Positions 54,161 to 63,443 of a stretch of DNA of 64,000 nt are shown here, in pieces. Both the position numbers and the translations under genes were made by a program. This stretch comes from Bacteroides fragilis NCTC 9343 (GTDB lineage: Bacteria; Bacteroidota; Bacteroidia; Bacteroidales; Bacteroidaceae). Within the stretch, counting starts at the first letter, position 1; every line of letters starts with the position of its first letter. The stretch lies in assembly GCF_000025985.1 (NCBI RefSeq), contig NC_003228.3, positions 1,240,001 through 1,304,000 on the forward strand, in the 5' to 3' direction. The notes under the pieces are model-generated. The model saw nothing but the letters and a program-made list of their open reading frames with translations, made no database searches and had not been told where the DNA came from.

Positions 54161-55255
54161 ATGAATGAACGTAAAATTATACATATCGATATGGATGCCT
54201 TTTATGCTTCTGTGGAGCAAAGGGATCATCCTGAATTGCGTGGTAAACCGCTTGCCGTGGGGCATGCCGAGGAGCGGGGAGTAGTAGCGGCAGCAAGTTA
54301 TGAAGCTCGTCGTTATGGAGTTCGTTCGGCTATGTCGTCACAAAAGGCGAAACGTCTGTGTCCGCAATTGATTTTTGTTCCCGGACGGATGGAAGTGTAT
54401 AAATCCGTTTCCCGTCAGGTACACGAAATATTTCATGAGTATACCGATCTGATTGAACCTCTGTCATTGGATGAAGCGTTTCTTGATGTGACGGAGAATA
54501 AGCAGGGGATCTTGCTGGCTGTGGATATAGCTAAAGCTATCAAGCAACGTATCCGTGAAGAACTGAGCCTGGTGGCATCGGCAGGCGTGTCGTATAATAA
54601 ATTTCTGGCTAAAATAGCTTCGGACTTTCGTAAACCCGACGGACTTTGTACTATTCATCCTGATCAGGCAATCGATTTCATTGCCCGTTTGCCTATTGAG
54701 TCATTTTGGGGAGTAGGGCCGGTGACTGCCCGGAAGATGCATTTACTGGGGATACACAATGGACTTCAGTTACGGGAGTGTTCGTCTGAAATGCTGGTAC
54801 GTCAGTTTGGTAAAGTGGGACTGCTTTATTATGATTTTGCACGTGGAGTCGATCTTCGACCGGTAGAAGCAGTGAGAATACGTAAATCAATCGGATGTGA
54901 GCATACATTGGAGAAAGACATCCATGTAAGATCGTCTGTGATTATAGAGCTTTATCACGTAGCTACGGAGCTTGTAGAGCGATTGCAGCAGAAAGAGTTC
55001 CGGGGAAATACACTAACTCTGAAGATCAAGTTTCATGATTTTAGCCAGATAACACGAAGCATGACACAGGCACAGGAACTTACGAATCTTGAGAGAATCT
55101 TGCCCCTTGCCAAACAATTGCTGAAAGAGGTGGAGTATGAGCAGCATCCCATTCGCTTGATCGGGCTTTCGGTATCGAATCCGAGAGAAGAAGCGGATGA
55201 ACATCGGGGAGTATGGGAACAACTGAGTTTTGAATTTAGTGATTGGGGAAAATAG
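54161..55255 (+). CDS. dinB: DNA polymerase IV (DinB)
   Basis: Y-family translesion polymerase, 364 residues. Catalytic carboxylates lie in HIDMDAFYASVEQRDHP (first motif) and PLSLDEAFLDVT (second motif); ASDFRKPDGLCTI and VGPVTARKMHLLGI (helix-hairpin-helix) are also present. The C-terminal little-finger region ends with GLSVSNPREEADEHRG and a possible clamp-binding QLSFEF near 355. It has its own -7 box. Error-prone replication of damaged DNA in the cytoplasm. Confidence 0.96.
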   Translation: MNERKIIHIDMDAFYASVEQRDHPELRGKPLAVGHAEERGVVAAASYEARRYGVRSAMSSQKAKRLCPQLIFVPGRMEVYKSVSRQVHEIFHEYTDLIEPLSLDEAFLDVTENKQGILLAVDIAKAIKQRIREELSLVASAGVSYNKFLAKIASDFRKPDGLCTIHPDQAIDFIARLPIESFWGVGPVTARKMHLLGIHNGLQLRECSSEMLVRQFGKVGLLYYDFARGVDLRPVEAVRIRKSIGCEHTLEKDIHVRSSVIIELYHVATELVERLQQKEFRGNTLTLKIKFHDFSQITRSMTQAQELTNLERILPLAKQLLKEVEYEQHPIRLIGLSVSNPREEADEHRGVWEQLSFEFSDWGK

Positions 55256-55297
55256 TTAAAGGTGGAATCCTAAGAAAAAAATAGTTGCATGATCGTA

Positions 55298-55325
55298 TTT
55301 GTCCGGCATTATTTTTATATATTTG
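55298..55325 (+). promoter_or_regulatory. Promoter for the small lipoprotein gene
   Basis: TTTG at 55298-55301, a 16-base spacer (short), and TATATTTG, a perfect -7 box, at 55318-55325, 41 bases before the start codon. Confidence 0.5.
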
Positions 55326-55366
55326 GAAGTAATATCATATTGAGAACTAATAAATTATAAGGAACT

Positions 55367-55795
55367 ATGAGCTTGCATAAATATTCGATTGTTTTATTGG
55401 CATTATTGGCGTTACTCTGCAGTTGCCATGATGAAGATAAAGGAGATATCCCACAGTCCGATGAGCGAACCGCAGATTTTATTGTGAAATATAAGGATGA
55501 TTTCGGAATACATACGGATTATAAAGCTAAGGTATATATCTATTATGGAATATATTCAATGGATATTGTAGGCTTTCATTATCTTCCGGACGGGGTGCTG
55601 GATCATGAAGGGAAAGAAATAACTCCTGACATCCGTCTATCTGCTGATGGAAAAGAAGATATAACCTTGTTATTGGATAATGCTGAAAAGGTAACGGTTA
55701 TTGTTGAAAGCTCCTATTATGAGGGAAGAGTGGGAATAACAAGTTACTCTCCGGGCGACACACCTATAAAAGGGATATTTACGTTTGGGGAATAG
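55367..55795 (+). CDS. Small unrecognised lipoprotein
   Basis: 142 residues. A lipoprotein signal (ALLALLCSCHDEDKG, lipobox LCSC) is followed by a beta-rich acidic domain (FIVKYKDDFGIHTDYKAKVY) with the final part TVIVESSYYEGRVGITSYSP. It resembles small Ig-like surface domains of Bacteroides, but no family is recognised. Its own promoter and a bidirectional terminator make it a single-gene unit. Confidence 0.75.
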   Translation: MSLHKYSIVLLALLALLCSCHDEDKGDIPQSDERTADFIVKYKDDFGIHTDYKAKVYIYYGIYSMDIVGFHYLPDGVLDHEGKEITPDIRLSADGKEDITLLLDNAEKVTVIVESSYYEGRVGITSYSPGDTPIKGIFTFGE

Positions 55796-55843
55796 TGAAC
55801 GGTATGGAGGGAATCTTTGATGTCTGTTTCTATTTCATGATAT

Positions 55844-55883
55844 ATTAAAAAAGGAAGAAGTCTGAACTTCTTCCTTTTTTAAT
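55844..55883 (+). terminator. Bidirectional terminator
   Basis: Perfect 18-base arms (55844-55861 with 55866-55883) with a 4-base loop, A run on one side and T run on the other, between convergent genes. Confidence 0.9.
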
Positions 55884-55917
55884 GGAGGATATGTTTCAGG
55901 CAAGTGCCCGTTTTATT

Positions 55918-58596
55918 CTATAATCCATGGATTACTTTCATTAACTGTTCGCCCAATCCGATGGTATAACCTTGTGACACGAAGACTACCCGGTTGAATG
56001 TATCACCGATAATAAACATGGGCAGGATGGTGCTGTTTGGCAACTTCATCGATTCGGCAATTTGTTTCTGGATCGCTCCATCTACGTCGATACCATAGGT
56101 AATGGTTGAAGGCAATCCGGGGAATTCTGACGGGCGGAACTTTTTGTACTGTTCTTCACTAGGGAAGAGCAACACCATTTTGCGTCCCCATTTTTCAAAT
56201 TCACCGCTTAAAGCTGCAATATCCCGAAGGGCATGGTTAGTGGGTTCTTGTCCGGCTCCCAGCACTGCTACAACGTAGTATCCCCGGCCACAAGTCTGAA
56301 GAATACTTTGCGGTTCGGAGGTTCCTATAGGCAGATAAGTCGATTCGGAATTAAAATTACCAATTACTTGTACCTGGTCTTTGCTTTCGCGCATGACCAG
56401 ATCGACAGTTGTTGTCTTTCCCTCTTCAATGGTGAAGAAAGTCACATTAGCCAATACAGCTCCGCTTGCCATGCGAGTACCGGTTACCATCATATAGTAT
56501 CCTGTGTCCAGGCGTGCACCATTCTTCAGCAAGTTCGACCAGGTGGCTCCTCCACCCATATCTACGTCACCTTCGTCGTAGTTGAGGAGTTGGAAGGTTC
56601 CATTGCGGAACTTTGAGAGGGTGAAGTGTGAATAGTATTTTGGATCACTCAACGAAGGGATCGGCCGGTAGCGGGCTACGAGCGTTCCGGTTGGTGCCTG
56701 CGTTTGCTGTGCGGCTTCAAAATCGACATCATAGACCTTGCCGTTCTTGAGGTTGTTGTCATTGAAAGTCCGATATTGAATCTTGCCGGTCACTTCATCT
56801 ATCCAGGCAGGAATCCCCAGGCTACGGGCCATGGATACAAAGAAAATGTTACGGGATTTCTCGTCTGCTACCCGGGCTTTCCATACACCCATTGGTGACA
56901 TTGGTATACGTTGTGAGTTTAATTCGTTATTGATTGTGATCTCTTTTTTACACCATTCTACCAAAGCTTGTGGATTTTTGCGGAAGGCTTCTGCTTCACT
57001 TGCCGGAATCTCTTTCCGGAAGAATGCTTTGTAAGGAGTGATCATTTCATTGGCTACACGCGGGTTCAGTACGTTGCTACAGAAATCTTCAGAAGCGGGC
57101 AGGCCGGAGTTATTCAGATGGTCGTTCAATACTTCCGGGCTTACGTCTCTCAGGTCTTTGGCCGAGACTACTTTCAGCAGGCTGATAGCCTGACCGGCCT
57201 TATCGGCTTTTACAGCATCAGAAAGGAAATCGGTTAAAGTCTGGTGGTTACCTCTGGAAGCTATCAGTAAGCGTACTGTTTCGGTTTCATCCAGCTTATT
57301 CTCTTTGGCAAAAGTCCGAGCTTGCTCTTCGGTAATGAAAGTGGCTACGTATGCGTTGCGGATAGAATCTTCCTGTGCCATGCGCCGATCATTTTCAGTA
57401 CGTTGTTCCGGAGTCACTTCGGGCAGGTTGGCGCCTTCGGCAGGAGGAACGATATCCAGTGGAAGCGAATAGGTTTCACTGGCGTTTTTGTCCAGTGTGA
57501 TCTTCAGTTCATTGTCTTTGCCGAATGATAGTTTAGAATAACCGAACCGTCCGTCTTTGGAGGCCCATACCAACATATCACCCTTGCCGGCAGTCAATGA
57601 TGCATGCCCGCTCCGGTCTGTATGTTTGGTGGCCACCGTATAAAATTCAGCGTAGTTATAGACCTTGAACTCTACGGTAGCATCGGCTACCGGCTGACCT
57701 TCGGCATCTGTCACGAGTACGGAACCTTTGGCAGTCGGAGCATAATTGTCAATCACGTTGATCTCTGTATAATTCGGAGTTTCGTACATGATTTCTTCTT
57801 GTCCGGTATAGCGTCCGAATACCTTTGTATGCATCAGCATACCACGACTGGCGGGAGCATTAAACCAACCCAGGTTCAAAACCGGTTCCGGTTCACAGGC
57901 ACCAAAGAAATACCATTTGCCATCTACCCAGGCTTCTACCCATGCATGGTTGTCATCGGTATGTGCCCAACGCGGAGTATATACCTGTCGTGCCGGAATA
58001 CCTACCGAGCGAAGAGCTGCTACGGTGAAGGTGGATTCTTCACCACAGCGACCATAAGCGGTTTTTACGGAAGCGAGTGGAGCACTCGTACGGGCATCAC
58101 TTGGGGTGTAGATTACCTTTTCGTGGCACCAGTGGTTTACCTCGAGTACAGCGTCGTGTAATGACAGATTCTTCACACGGTCTTTCAGTTCATTGTAAAA
58201 CACCCGGCGTGAGTCATCCAGGTTTTCATTGTTTACCCGAATGGGGAGCACAAAATGACGGAATACGTCATCGGGGATTTCTTTTCCCCAAGGCATTTCC
58301 CGACGTGCCTGATCGGAGAGTCTGACATTTTCCAGATAGTAGTCGCCTGTATAATCCGTTACGTCACCTGTAGGCATGTAGGCATAGAGGAACATTAAAG
58401 CCTCTTGTTCGGGAATGGTGAGCTTTTCATTAAACACTGCAAACAACTCTCCATTGGGAAGTTGCTGCTTCTTCATTTCAAAATCTTGCGTCACTTGGTT
58501 TCGGTAAGCCACATCTTTCAGGAAATGGGACTCACTGCATGAAAAGAACGCAACCGACAACATCGGAATGATTAGAAAGCGGGTTAGGGTTTTCAT
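55918..58596 (-). CDS. Large transglutaminase-domain lipoprotein
   Basis: 892 residues from the ATG at 58596 (the ATG at 58707 adds 37 poor residues). Lipobox LSVAFFSC. The transglutaminase core (about 190-265) has YGRCGEESTFTVAALRSVGI (catalytic Cys) and DDNHAWVEAWVDGKWYFFGA (catalytic His). The third acidic residue is not clear. A beta-sandwich domain (about 300-380) and a thioredoxin-like end (VVAVLGAGQEPTNHALRDIA, PSTITYGIDVDGAIQKQIAE) follow. The mix suggests an extracytoplasmic protein-processing or peptide-binding role; the substrate is not predictable. It converges with the small lipoprotein gene. Confidence 0.85.
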   Translation of the reverse strand: MKTLTRFLIIPMLSVAFFSCSESHFLKDVAYRNQVTQDFEMKKQQLPNGELFAVFNEKLTIPEQEALMFLYAYMPTGDVTDYTGDYYLENVRLSDQARREMPWGKEIPDDVFRHFVLPIRVNNENLDDSRRVFYNELKDRVKNLSLHDAVLEVNHWCHEKVIYTPSDARTSAPLASVKTAYGRCGEESTFTVAALRSVGIPARQVYTPRWAHTDDNHAWVEAWVDGKWYFFGACEPEPVLNLGWFNAPASRGMLMHTKVFGRYTGQEEIMYETPNYTEINVIDNYAPTAKGSVLVTDAEGQPVADATVEFKVYNYAEFYTVATKHTDRSGHASLTAGKGDMLVWASKDGRFGYSKLSFGKDNELKITLDKNASETYSLPLDIVPPAEGANLPEVTPEQRTENDRRMAQEDSIRNAYVATFITEEQARTFAKENKLDETETVRLLIASRGNHQTLTDFLSDAVKADKAGQAISLLKVVSAKDLRDVSPEVLNDHLNNSGLPASEDFCSNVLNPRVANEMITPYKAFFRKEIPASEAEAFRKNPQALVEWCKKEITINNELNSQRIPMSPMGVWKARVADEKSRNIFFVSMARSLGIPAWIDEVTGKIQYRTFNDNNLKNGKVYDVDFEAAQQTQAPTGTLVARYRPIPSLSDPKYYSHFTLSKFRNGTFQLLNYDEGDVDMGGGATWSNLLKNGARLDTGYYMMVTGTRMASGAVLANVTFFTIEEGKTTTVDLVMRESKDQVQVIGNFNSESTYLPIGTSEPQSILQTCGRGYYVVAVLGAGQEPTNHALRDIAALSGEFEKWGRKMVLLFPSEEQYKKFRPSEFPGLPSTITYGIDVDGAIQKQIAESMKLPNSTILPMFIIGDTFNRVVFVSQGYTIGLGEQLMKVIHGL

Positions 58597-58618
58597 ACAA
58601 TTTGTTGTTAAGTAAGGC

Positions 58619-58662
58619 CTCACCCCCGTTCCTCTCTTAAGGAGAGGGGGGAGTGAATGCTT
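58619..58662. repeat. Short REP-like palindromic motif
   Basis: CCTCTCTTAAGGAGAGG flanked by C and G runs between the transglutaminase gene and its upstream neighbour. Short GC-rich hairpins like this recur in Bacteroides genomes; it was seen only once in this window, so the call is tentative. Confidence 0.35.
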
Positions 58663-58835
58663 TTGGTTCATATATTTAGTTTTGATTTCTTTCTCTTTTT
58701 GTTTCATCTTTCCGGAATTACTGTTTTCTACTTTAATCTTTCGGTATCTTTATGGTCATTTATGAAAATTCTGGTTTACATTCTTCGGAGTCCGGCTCTT
58801 TTCCATTTTCCGGGTGAAGGAAAGAGAACGGAACT

Positions 58836-60431
58836 CTAAAATCCATTCAATGGGAAAAGTACCGTGGGAATCAGTAGTACCATTCCTAGGATAATGAATA
58901 AAAGAAGTATCTTCCAGAACCATTTTACCCAAATCTCATAAGGTATGCGGGCAATGCCTAAGGCACCCATCAATACAGCAGAAGTAGGGGTGATCATATT
59001 GGTAAATCCGTCACCAAACTGATAAGCCATTACCGTAGCTTGCCGCGAAAGTCCGATGACATCGGAAAAGGGTGCCATGATAGGCATGGTTAACGCTGCT
59101 TTGGCGGACCCGGAAGGGATAATCAGGTTAATGAGTGTCTGTATCAGATACATCACCCCCAAAGATACTATTTTTCCAGCTTCTCCCATCAGTGAAGCCA
59201 AAGAATGTAAAATGGGGTCGATGATATGTCCGTCTTGCAGTATTTGAATAATCCCTCCGGCCAGTCCCACAACTATGGCGGCCGACAACATGTCTTTGGC
59301 TCCATCCATGAATTGCTTGATGATAGCATCTGCATGTTCACTATTGGCAAACCCCGAAAGAATGCCCATTGCCAGAAAGATGGCGGATATCTCCGGTAAA
59401 TACCAGCCATGACCCATGACACCGATAATCAGGAAAAGAATAGTGAATGCGAGTAAGGTCAATATAAAGAACTGGTTGGATTTGCGTAAACCCAGCCAAC
59501 CGAAAACTGCAAACAAGATAGATAAGGTGGGAACTGCATAGCAGGTGACTGATGCTTCACCTACTGAAAAAGTACTGATCGGGTAGATGATGGAGAACAA
59601 CCCCAAGGACACGAGTAACAATAGGTATACGATCCATGCTTGGCGAGTCGTTACATGGGATATCTCTCCACAGCTTTCTTTTTCCCGTTTCCGCCAATAA
59701 GCGTCAGCATGATACATAGGTGATTTTTCCGGATGCTTTTTGACGACAGCGGCATATCTGAGTACACAAACAATCAGGGCGGTGGTCAGTATCAGCCAAC
59801 AAAACATACGGTATTCAAATCCGGAGAACAACGGGAGATCAGACAAACCTTGCGCAATGCCGATCGTAAAAGGATTCAGTACTGCACCGGAAAAGCCGAT
59901 ATGGGCAGCTACGTATACCATGCACAGCCCGGTGATGGAGTCATATCCCATTGATATGGCAAGTGGGACAATGATGATGACGAAGGCCAGTGTCTCTTCA
60001 CTCATACCGAATACGGAACCGAAAAGGCTGAAAAGGATGATGACTAAGGATATCACTACATTGTTTACTCCCAGTATTTTGATCAGTCGGTGTTTTTCAA
60101 GTCCTTTCGTGAAATTCAGAAATGAAAAAATGCCGGTATCAATAGCACGGCTGCTATTCATTATTTGAAAGGCACCTCCCATAATCAGTAAGAAAGCTAT
60201 AATTCCTGCCTGACGTTCGAAGCCTTCAAGAAGGGAGCTGAACACTTGCCAGGTCTGGGGTGTCTGTTCTACCCGGTGGAAAGAATGGTCTACAATGACA
60301 GTGCGGGAAATACCGTTTACGTCGATTGTCTCTCGCATATATTCTCCGGCAGGAATGATCCAGGAAAGCACTGCACAGAGTAGAATGACCGAAGAAATGA
60401 TGGTGTATGTGTGGGGTATCCGTTTGAGCAT
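58836..60431 (-). CDS. YfcC-family transporter (C4-dicarboxylate/arginine antiporter-like)
   Basis: 531 residues with about 12-14 hydrophobic segments. VILLCAVLSWIIPAGEYMRE at the N-terminus and GFANSEHADAIIKQFMDGAK later, then LIIPSGSAKAALTMPIMAPF, match the YfcC/ArcD-like family annotated as basic-aminoacid or dicarboxylate carriers. The substrate is unresolved. Minus-strand -7 box TAACTTTG (60454-60461). Confidence 0.85.
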   Translation of the reverse strand: MLKRIPHTYTIISSVILLCAVLSWIIPAGEYMRETIDVNGISRTVIVDHSFHRVEQTPQTWQVFSSLLEGFERQAGIIAFLLIMGGAFQIMNSSRAIDTGIFSFLNFTKGLEKHRLIKILGVNNVVISLVIILFSLFGSVFGMSEETLAFVIIIVPLAISMGYDSITGLCMVYVAAHIGFSGAVLNPFTIGIAQGLSDLPLFSGFEYRMFCWLILTTALIVCVLRYAAVVKKHPEKSPMYHADAYWRKREKESCGEISHVTTRQAWIVYLLLLVSLGLFSIIYPISTFSVGEASVTCYAVPTLSILFAVFGWLGLRKSNQFFILTLLAFTILFLIIGVMGHGWYLPEISAIFLAMGILSGFANSEHADAIIKQFMDGAKDMLSAAIVVGLAGGIIQILQDGHIIDPILHSLASLMGEAGKIVSLGVMYLIQTLINLIIPSGSAKAALTMPIMAPFSDVIGLSRQATVMAYQFGDGFTNMITPTSAVLMGALGIARIPYEIWVKWFWKILLLFIILGMVLLIPTVLFPLNGF

Positions 60432-60569
60432 AGTCGTTTTTCTTGATAAAGCGCAAAGTTATGCAATATATTTGTAATATACACTTGCCAAATCAGGCCT
60501 TATAAAAAGAAAAATCAACTAACGATACACTTTTCTTATGTTTTAGAACATATTTTCGAAAACATTTCG

Positions 60570-60577
60570 TATCTTTG
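60570..60577 (+). promoter_or_regulatory. -7 promoter box for the 44-codon gene
   Basis: TATCTTTG, full -7 match, with transcription expected near 60584. The leader then contains a bare start-stop codon pair (ATGTAA at 60600-60605) and a GCTCT/AGAGC hairpin (60610-60630). Confidence 0.55.
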
Positions 60578-60650
60578 CAGTGTTAATAAAGAAAACAAGA
60601 TGTAAAACCGCTCTTCAAAACGTGGAGAGCAAAAAAAGAGGACCAAAATT

Positions 60651-60785
60651 ATGAAAAAGAATGCAAATGAAATTATGATGTTGCAGTATCGTATCAAACG
60701 TTACCAAGCAATGGGAAATGGAACAATGTGCCAGCTGTTAAATGGCAAACTTCAAAAACTGCTTGCAAAGCAGGTTACCATGTAA
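60651..60785 (+). CDS. Small basic protein, 44 residues
   Basis: ATG at 60651 to TAA at 60785. The product begins MKKNANEIMMLQYRIKRYQA and ends KLLAKQVTM: Lys/Arg/Gln-rich, one Cys, probably two helices, no signal peptide or membrane segment. It has its own -7 box, an A-rich ribosome-binding region (GAGGACCAAAATT before ATG) and a strong terminator 30 bases after the stop, so it is a complete transcription unit. Function unknown; a short DNA- or RNA-binding protein is possible. Confidence 0.72.
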   Translation: MKKNANEIMMLQYRIKRYQAMGNGTMCQLLNGKLQKLLAKQVTM

Positions 60786-60814
60786 TTAAACACAATCTAT
60801 ATTATATGAATAAG

Positions 60815-60847
60815 AAGCGGGGAATCGGATGATTCTCCGCTTTTTTT
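60815..60847 (+). terminator. Terminator after the 44-codon gene
   Basis: A 12-bp stem (60815-60826 with 60831-60842, one G-U pair), GGAT loop, and a run of seven T. Confidence 0.9.
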
Positions 60848-60949
60848 GTCATTTATCTGTTTATATCCGGAACAATCATTATAAAATATTCGTTAATTAG
60901 ACAACGAATTCTATTTTTTCTCAAATTTATTGCTACGTTTGCAACTACT

Positions 60950-61333
60950 ATGATAAAGTACATATTCTGCATATTGATAGGTATCTTTTTTGTGTATGGA
61001 GCCGGTTATACCGCTTCTATAGAAGAAACTGCAGAACTTCCCGCCGAAGTTACTGCCACCTTTGTATCACAATATGCCGGAGACCATTCTTTATTCAATG
61101 ATGAGACGGCTGAATCCAAAGTGTGTGATGCTATTCTTCCCCATAGTTCTTTTTCACGGGAACTAAGTTCTTCCAAAATTTTGAAACTCAAATTGCAGAC
61201 TGCTATCCGGCTGCTCAATGCCTCACTTTTCCATCAATCGGAGAGGGGAGATACTTATCTGGACTTCAATCATAACTTCATTAAATATTCCAGCGGGTAT
61301 TATGTATACTCGTTAGGGCATATCCTGATTTAG
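60950..61333 (+). CDS. Small secreted protein of unknown function
   Basis: 127 residues with a signal peptide (about 1-22, CILIGIFFVYGAGYTAS). The mature part is largely helical, with one Cys, and ends DFNHNFIKYSSGYYVYSLGH. No family recognised. It precedes the OadG-like and OadB genes by about 140 bases, so it may be separate. Confidence 0.6.
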   Translation: MIKYIFCILIGIFFVYGAGYTASIEETAELPAEVTATFVSQYAGDHSLFNDETAESKVCDAILPHSSFSRELSSSKILKLKLQTAIRLLNASLFHQSERGDTYLDFNHNFIKYSSGYYVYSLGHILI

Positions 61334-61476
61334 CTTTCCGATTCTACACTTCTGTATTGAAGTGATTGGGTAACCCCATTTATCCATTCCGATAAATGCC
61401 GGGAGGGTGCGTCTTGTATTTTCCGGCGGTCGGTATACATTGCATTTTATTTTTCAATCTAAAATCATACTGTGTT

Positions 61477-61914
61477 ATGTTTAGCTTATTGTTATCCACT
61501 TTTGCCATGATGGGGCTTACCTTCGTCATTGGTTTTTTCGTTGCCGGGGTGATAAAGTTGATTGCCTCTGCAGCTGATTCGTTGGCTTTTTATAGTTCGC
61601 ACCAGGAAGAATTGGCCCGGCTGAAGCGTATTCGGAAACTGCATCAGAAAGTAGCTACGTTAATAACTGAAAGTGCTCTGAGTGATGAGGAGTATGGCAG
61701 TGATGGGCGTGAAGACTTCAGCAGGGGGGTCACAAAACATCCCGGAGATAATCGTGGGTTTTATCATGGTGTCAGTCCCGGTGAATCGGAGAGAGGTTTA
61801 ATGGATTATTTTTACCCGGAAGACACAAGAACGATGTTTCTTCGGAAAGAAGAACAGATGTTACAGCATGATAAAAAAAATAATAAGACATCCTCAACCA
61901 ATAAAAAACAATAA
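61477..61914 (+). CDS. Small single-pass membrane protein (possible decarboxylase gamma-like subunit)
   Basis: 146 residues from the ATG at 61477; an in-frame ATG at 61396 puts a second hydrophobic stretch in front and is less likely. One membrane helix (about 8-32, TFAMMGLTFVIGFFVAGVIK) is followed by a charged tail with SSHQEELARLKRIRKLHQKV. Its position 11 bases before the beta subunit of a Na+-pumping decarboxylase and its topology resemble OadG, but the usual Pro/Ala-rich linker is missing. An assembly partner is the best guess. Confidence 0.6.
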   Translation: MFSLLLSTFAMMGLTFVIGFFVAGVIKLIASAADSLAFYSSHQEELARLKRIRKLHQKVATLITESALSDEEYGSDGREDFSRGVTKHPGDNRGFYHGVSPGESERGLMDYFYPEDTRTMFLRKEEQMLQHDKKNNKTSSTNKKQ

Positions 61915-61925
61915 ATCTTGATAGT

Positions 61926-63140
61926 ATGGAAAGTATAGACTTTGGAACCCTGTTTCAGGGATTTGGAACAATGATAGCCAGCGGATGGTTTCTGGCCAGT
62001 GCCCGTATGTTTTTAATAGCTTTGGGGTTTCTGCTCATTTATTTAGGCTGGAAAGGGGTACTCGAGCCAATGGTGATGATTCCGATGGGCCTGGGAATGG
62101 TAGCTATTAATTGTGGAACACTGATTATGCCCGACGGAACATTGGGGAATCTTTTTTTAGATCCGATGCTGTCGGATACCGACGCATTGATGAACACGAT
62201 GCAGATTGACTTTCTGCAACCGGTATACACATTGACCTTTAGTAACGGATTGATAGCCTGCTTTGTATTTATGGGAATCGGTACATTGCTTGATGTGGGA
62301 TTCCTATTGCAGAAACCGTTTGCCAGCATTTTTCTTGCTTTATGTGCTGAATTGGGTACATTCTTGACAGTGCCTATTGCTTCCGGTCTGGGACTGTCTT
62401 TAAAAGAAAGTGCTTCAGTGGCAATGGTAGGCGGAGCTGATGGTCCGATGGTTTTGTTCACATCGCTTGCTTTGGCCAAACACTTGTTTGTACCTATTAC
62501 GGTGGTGGCTTATCTTTATCTGGGATTGACTTACGGGGGATATCCTTATTTGGTGAAATTGCTGATTCCTAAACGTCTGCGTGCTATCAAGATGGTAGAA
62601 AAGAAAGCTCCTAAAAATTATGATGCGAAAGTGAAGCTGGCTTTTTCTGCAATCCTGTGTGCAGTATTGTGTTTCTTGTTTCCGGTTGCTTCACCATTGT
62701 TCTTTTCGCTATTCCTGGGAGTGGCAGTACGTGAATCCGGTATGAAGCATATATATGATTTTGTGAGCGGTCCGTTGCTCTATGGTTCTACTTTTATGTT
62801 AGGATTATTATTGGGTGTACTTTGCGACGCACATTTGTTACTCGATCCGAAGATTCTTAAACTGTTAGTATTAGGTATGCTTGCTTTGTTACTGTCGGGT
62901 ATCGGAGGCATCATGGGAGGGTACATTATGTATTTCATTAAGAAAGGGAACTATAATCCGGTGATCGGCATTGCAGCCGTAAGCTGTGTACCCACTACGG
63001 CAAAAGTGGCTCAAAAGTTGGTAAGTAAAGATAATCCGAATTCTTTTATTTTGGGTGATGCATTAGGAGCCAACATTTCAGGAGTAATCACTTCGGCCAT
63101 CATTACAGGCATTTATATAACGATTATACCTTATTTATAA
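61926..63140 (+). CDS. oadB: Sodium-pumping decarboxylase beta subunit (OadB/MmdB family)
   Basis: 404-residue integral membrane protein with about 9 helices. It couples biotin decarboxylation to Na+ export. Conserved blocks: FMGIGTLLDVGFLLQKPFAS, VAMVGGADGPMVLFTSLALA (Asp in the Na+ path), and VIGIAAVSCVPTTAKVAQKL with LGDALGANISGVITSAIITG. The partner alpha (carboxytransferase) and biotin carrier are not in the window and must lie elsewhere. Bacteroides uses such a pump in succinate-propionate fermentation (methylmalonyl-CoA). Confidence 0.92.
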   Translation: MESIDFGTLFQGFGTMIASGWFLASARMFLIALGFLLIYLGWKGVLEPMVMIPMGLGMVAINCGTLIMPDGTLGNLFLDPMLSDTDALMNTMQIDFLQPVYTLTFSNGLIACFVFMGIGTLLDVGFLLQKPFASIFLALCAELGTFLTVPIASGLGLSLKESASVAMVGGADGPMVLFTSLALAKHLFVPITVVAYLYLGLTYGGYPYLVKLLIPKRLRAIKMVEKKAPKNYDAKVKLAFSAILCAVLCFLFPVASPLFFSLFLGVAVRESGMKHIYDFVSGPLLYGSTFMLGLLLGVLCDAHLLLDPKILKLLVLGMLALLLSGIGGIMGGYIMYFIKKGNYNPVIGIAAVSCVPTTAKVAQKLVSKDNPNSFILGDALGANISGVITSAIITGIYITIIPYL

Positions 63141-63443
63141 ATCATAGAGTTGGTGACAAGATAATTTTGGGGATGACTATAGAGAATCATTCGGTGGTTA
63201 TTGGTAACCCGGAAAGATTGAAATCTATAGTCATCCATGTGTTTCTAGTGACTTTGTTTTCGGATTCTTAAGTCTCTGTTTAAATTTTACTTGAGATTGT
63301 CTTGAGATTTGTTTTCAAAGATCTTTTCTCGTTTTTTTGAGGAGCATGGTAGGCTATGTAATGAATAAAAACGGAAAGATAGACCGAAAAGAAACTCAAG
63401 AACAGACCGATAAAACTCTTATAAAAATTTATTTAAGGAAAAT
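63141..63443. other. Intergenic stretch with a long-range inverted repeat
   Basis: 303 bases between oadB (+) and aroE (-). A perfect 13-bp inverted repeat (GGATGACTATAGA at 63171-63183, TCTATAGTCATCC at 63224-63236) encloses a GGTTA-TTGG-TAACC hairpin (63196-63209). No T run follows. The rest is AT-rich with no feature recognised. Confidence 0.6.
63171..63236 (+). repeat. 13-bp inverted repeat enclosing a hairpin
   Basis: Perfect 13-bp arms with a 40-base insert that itself folds; located 30 bases after oadB. Could be a processed 3' RNA structure or a protein-binding dyad. Confidence 0.6.
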
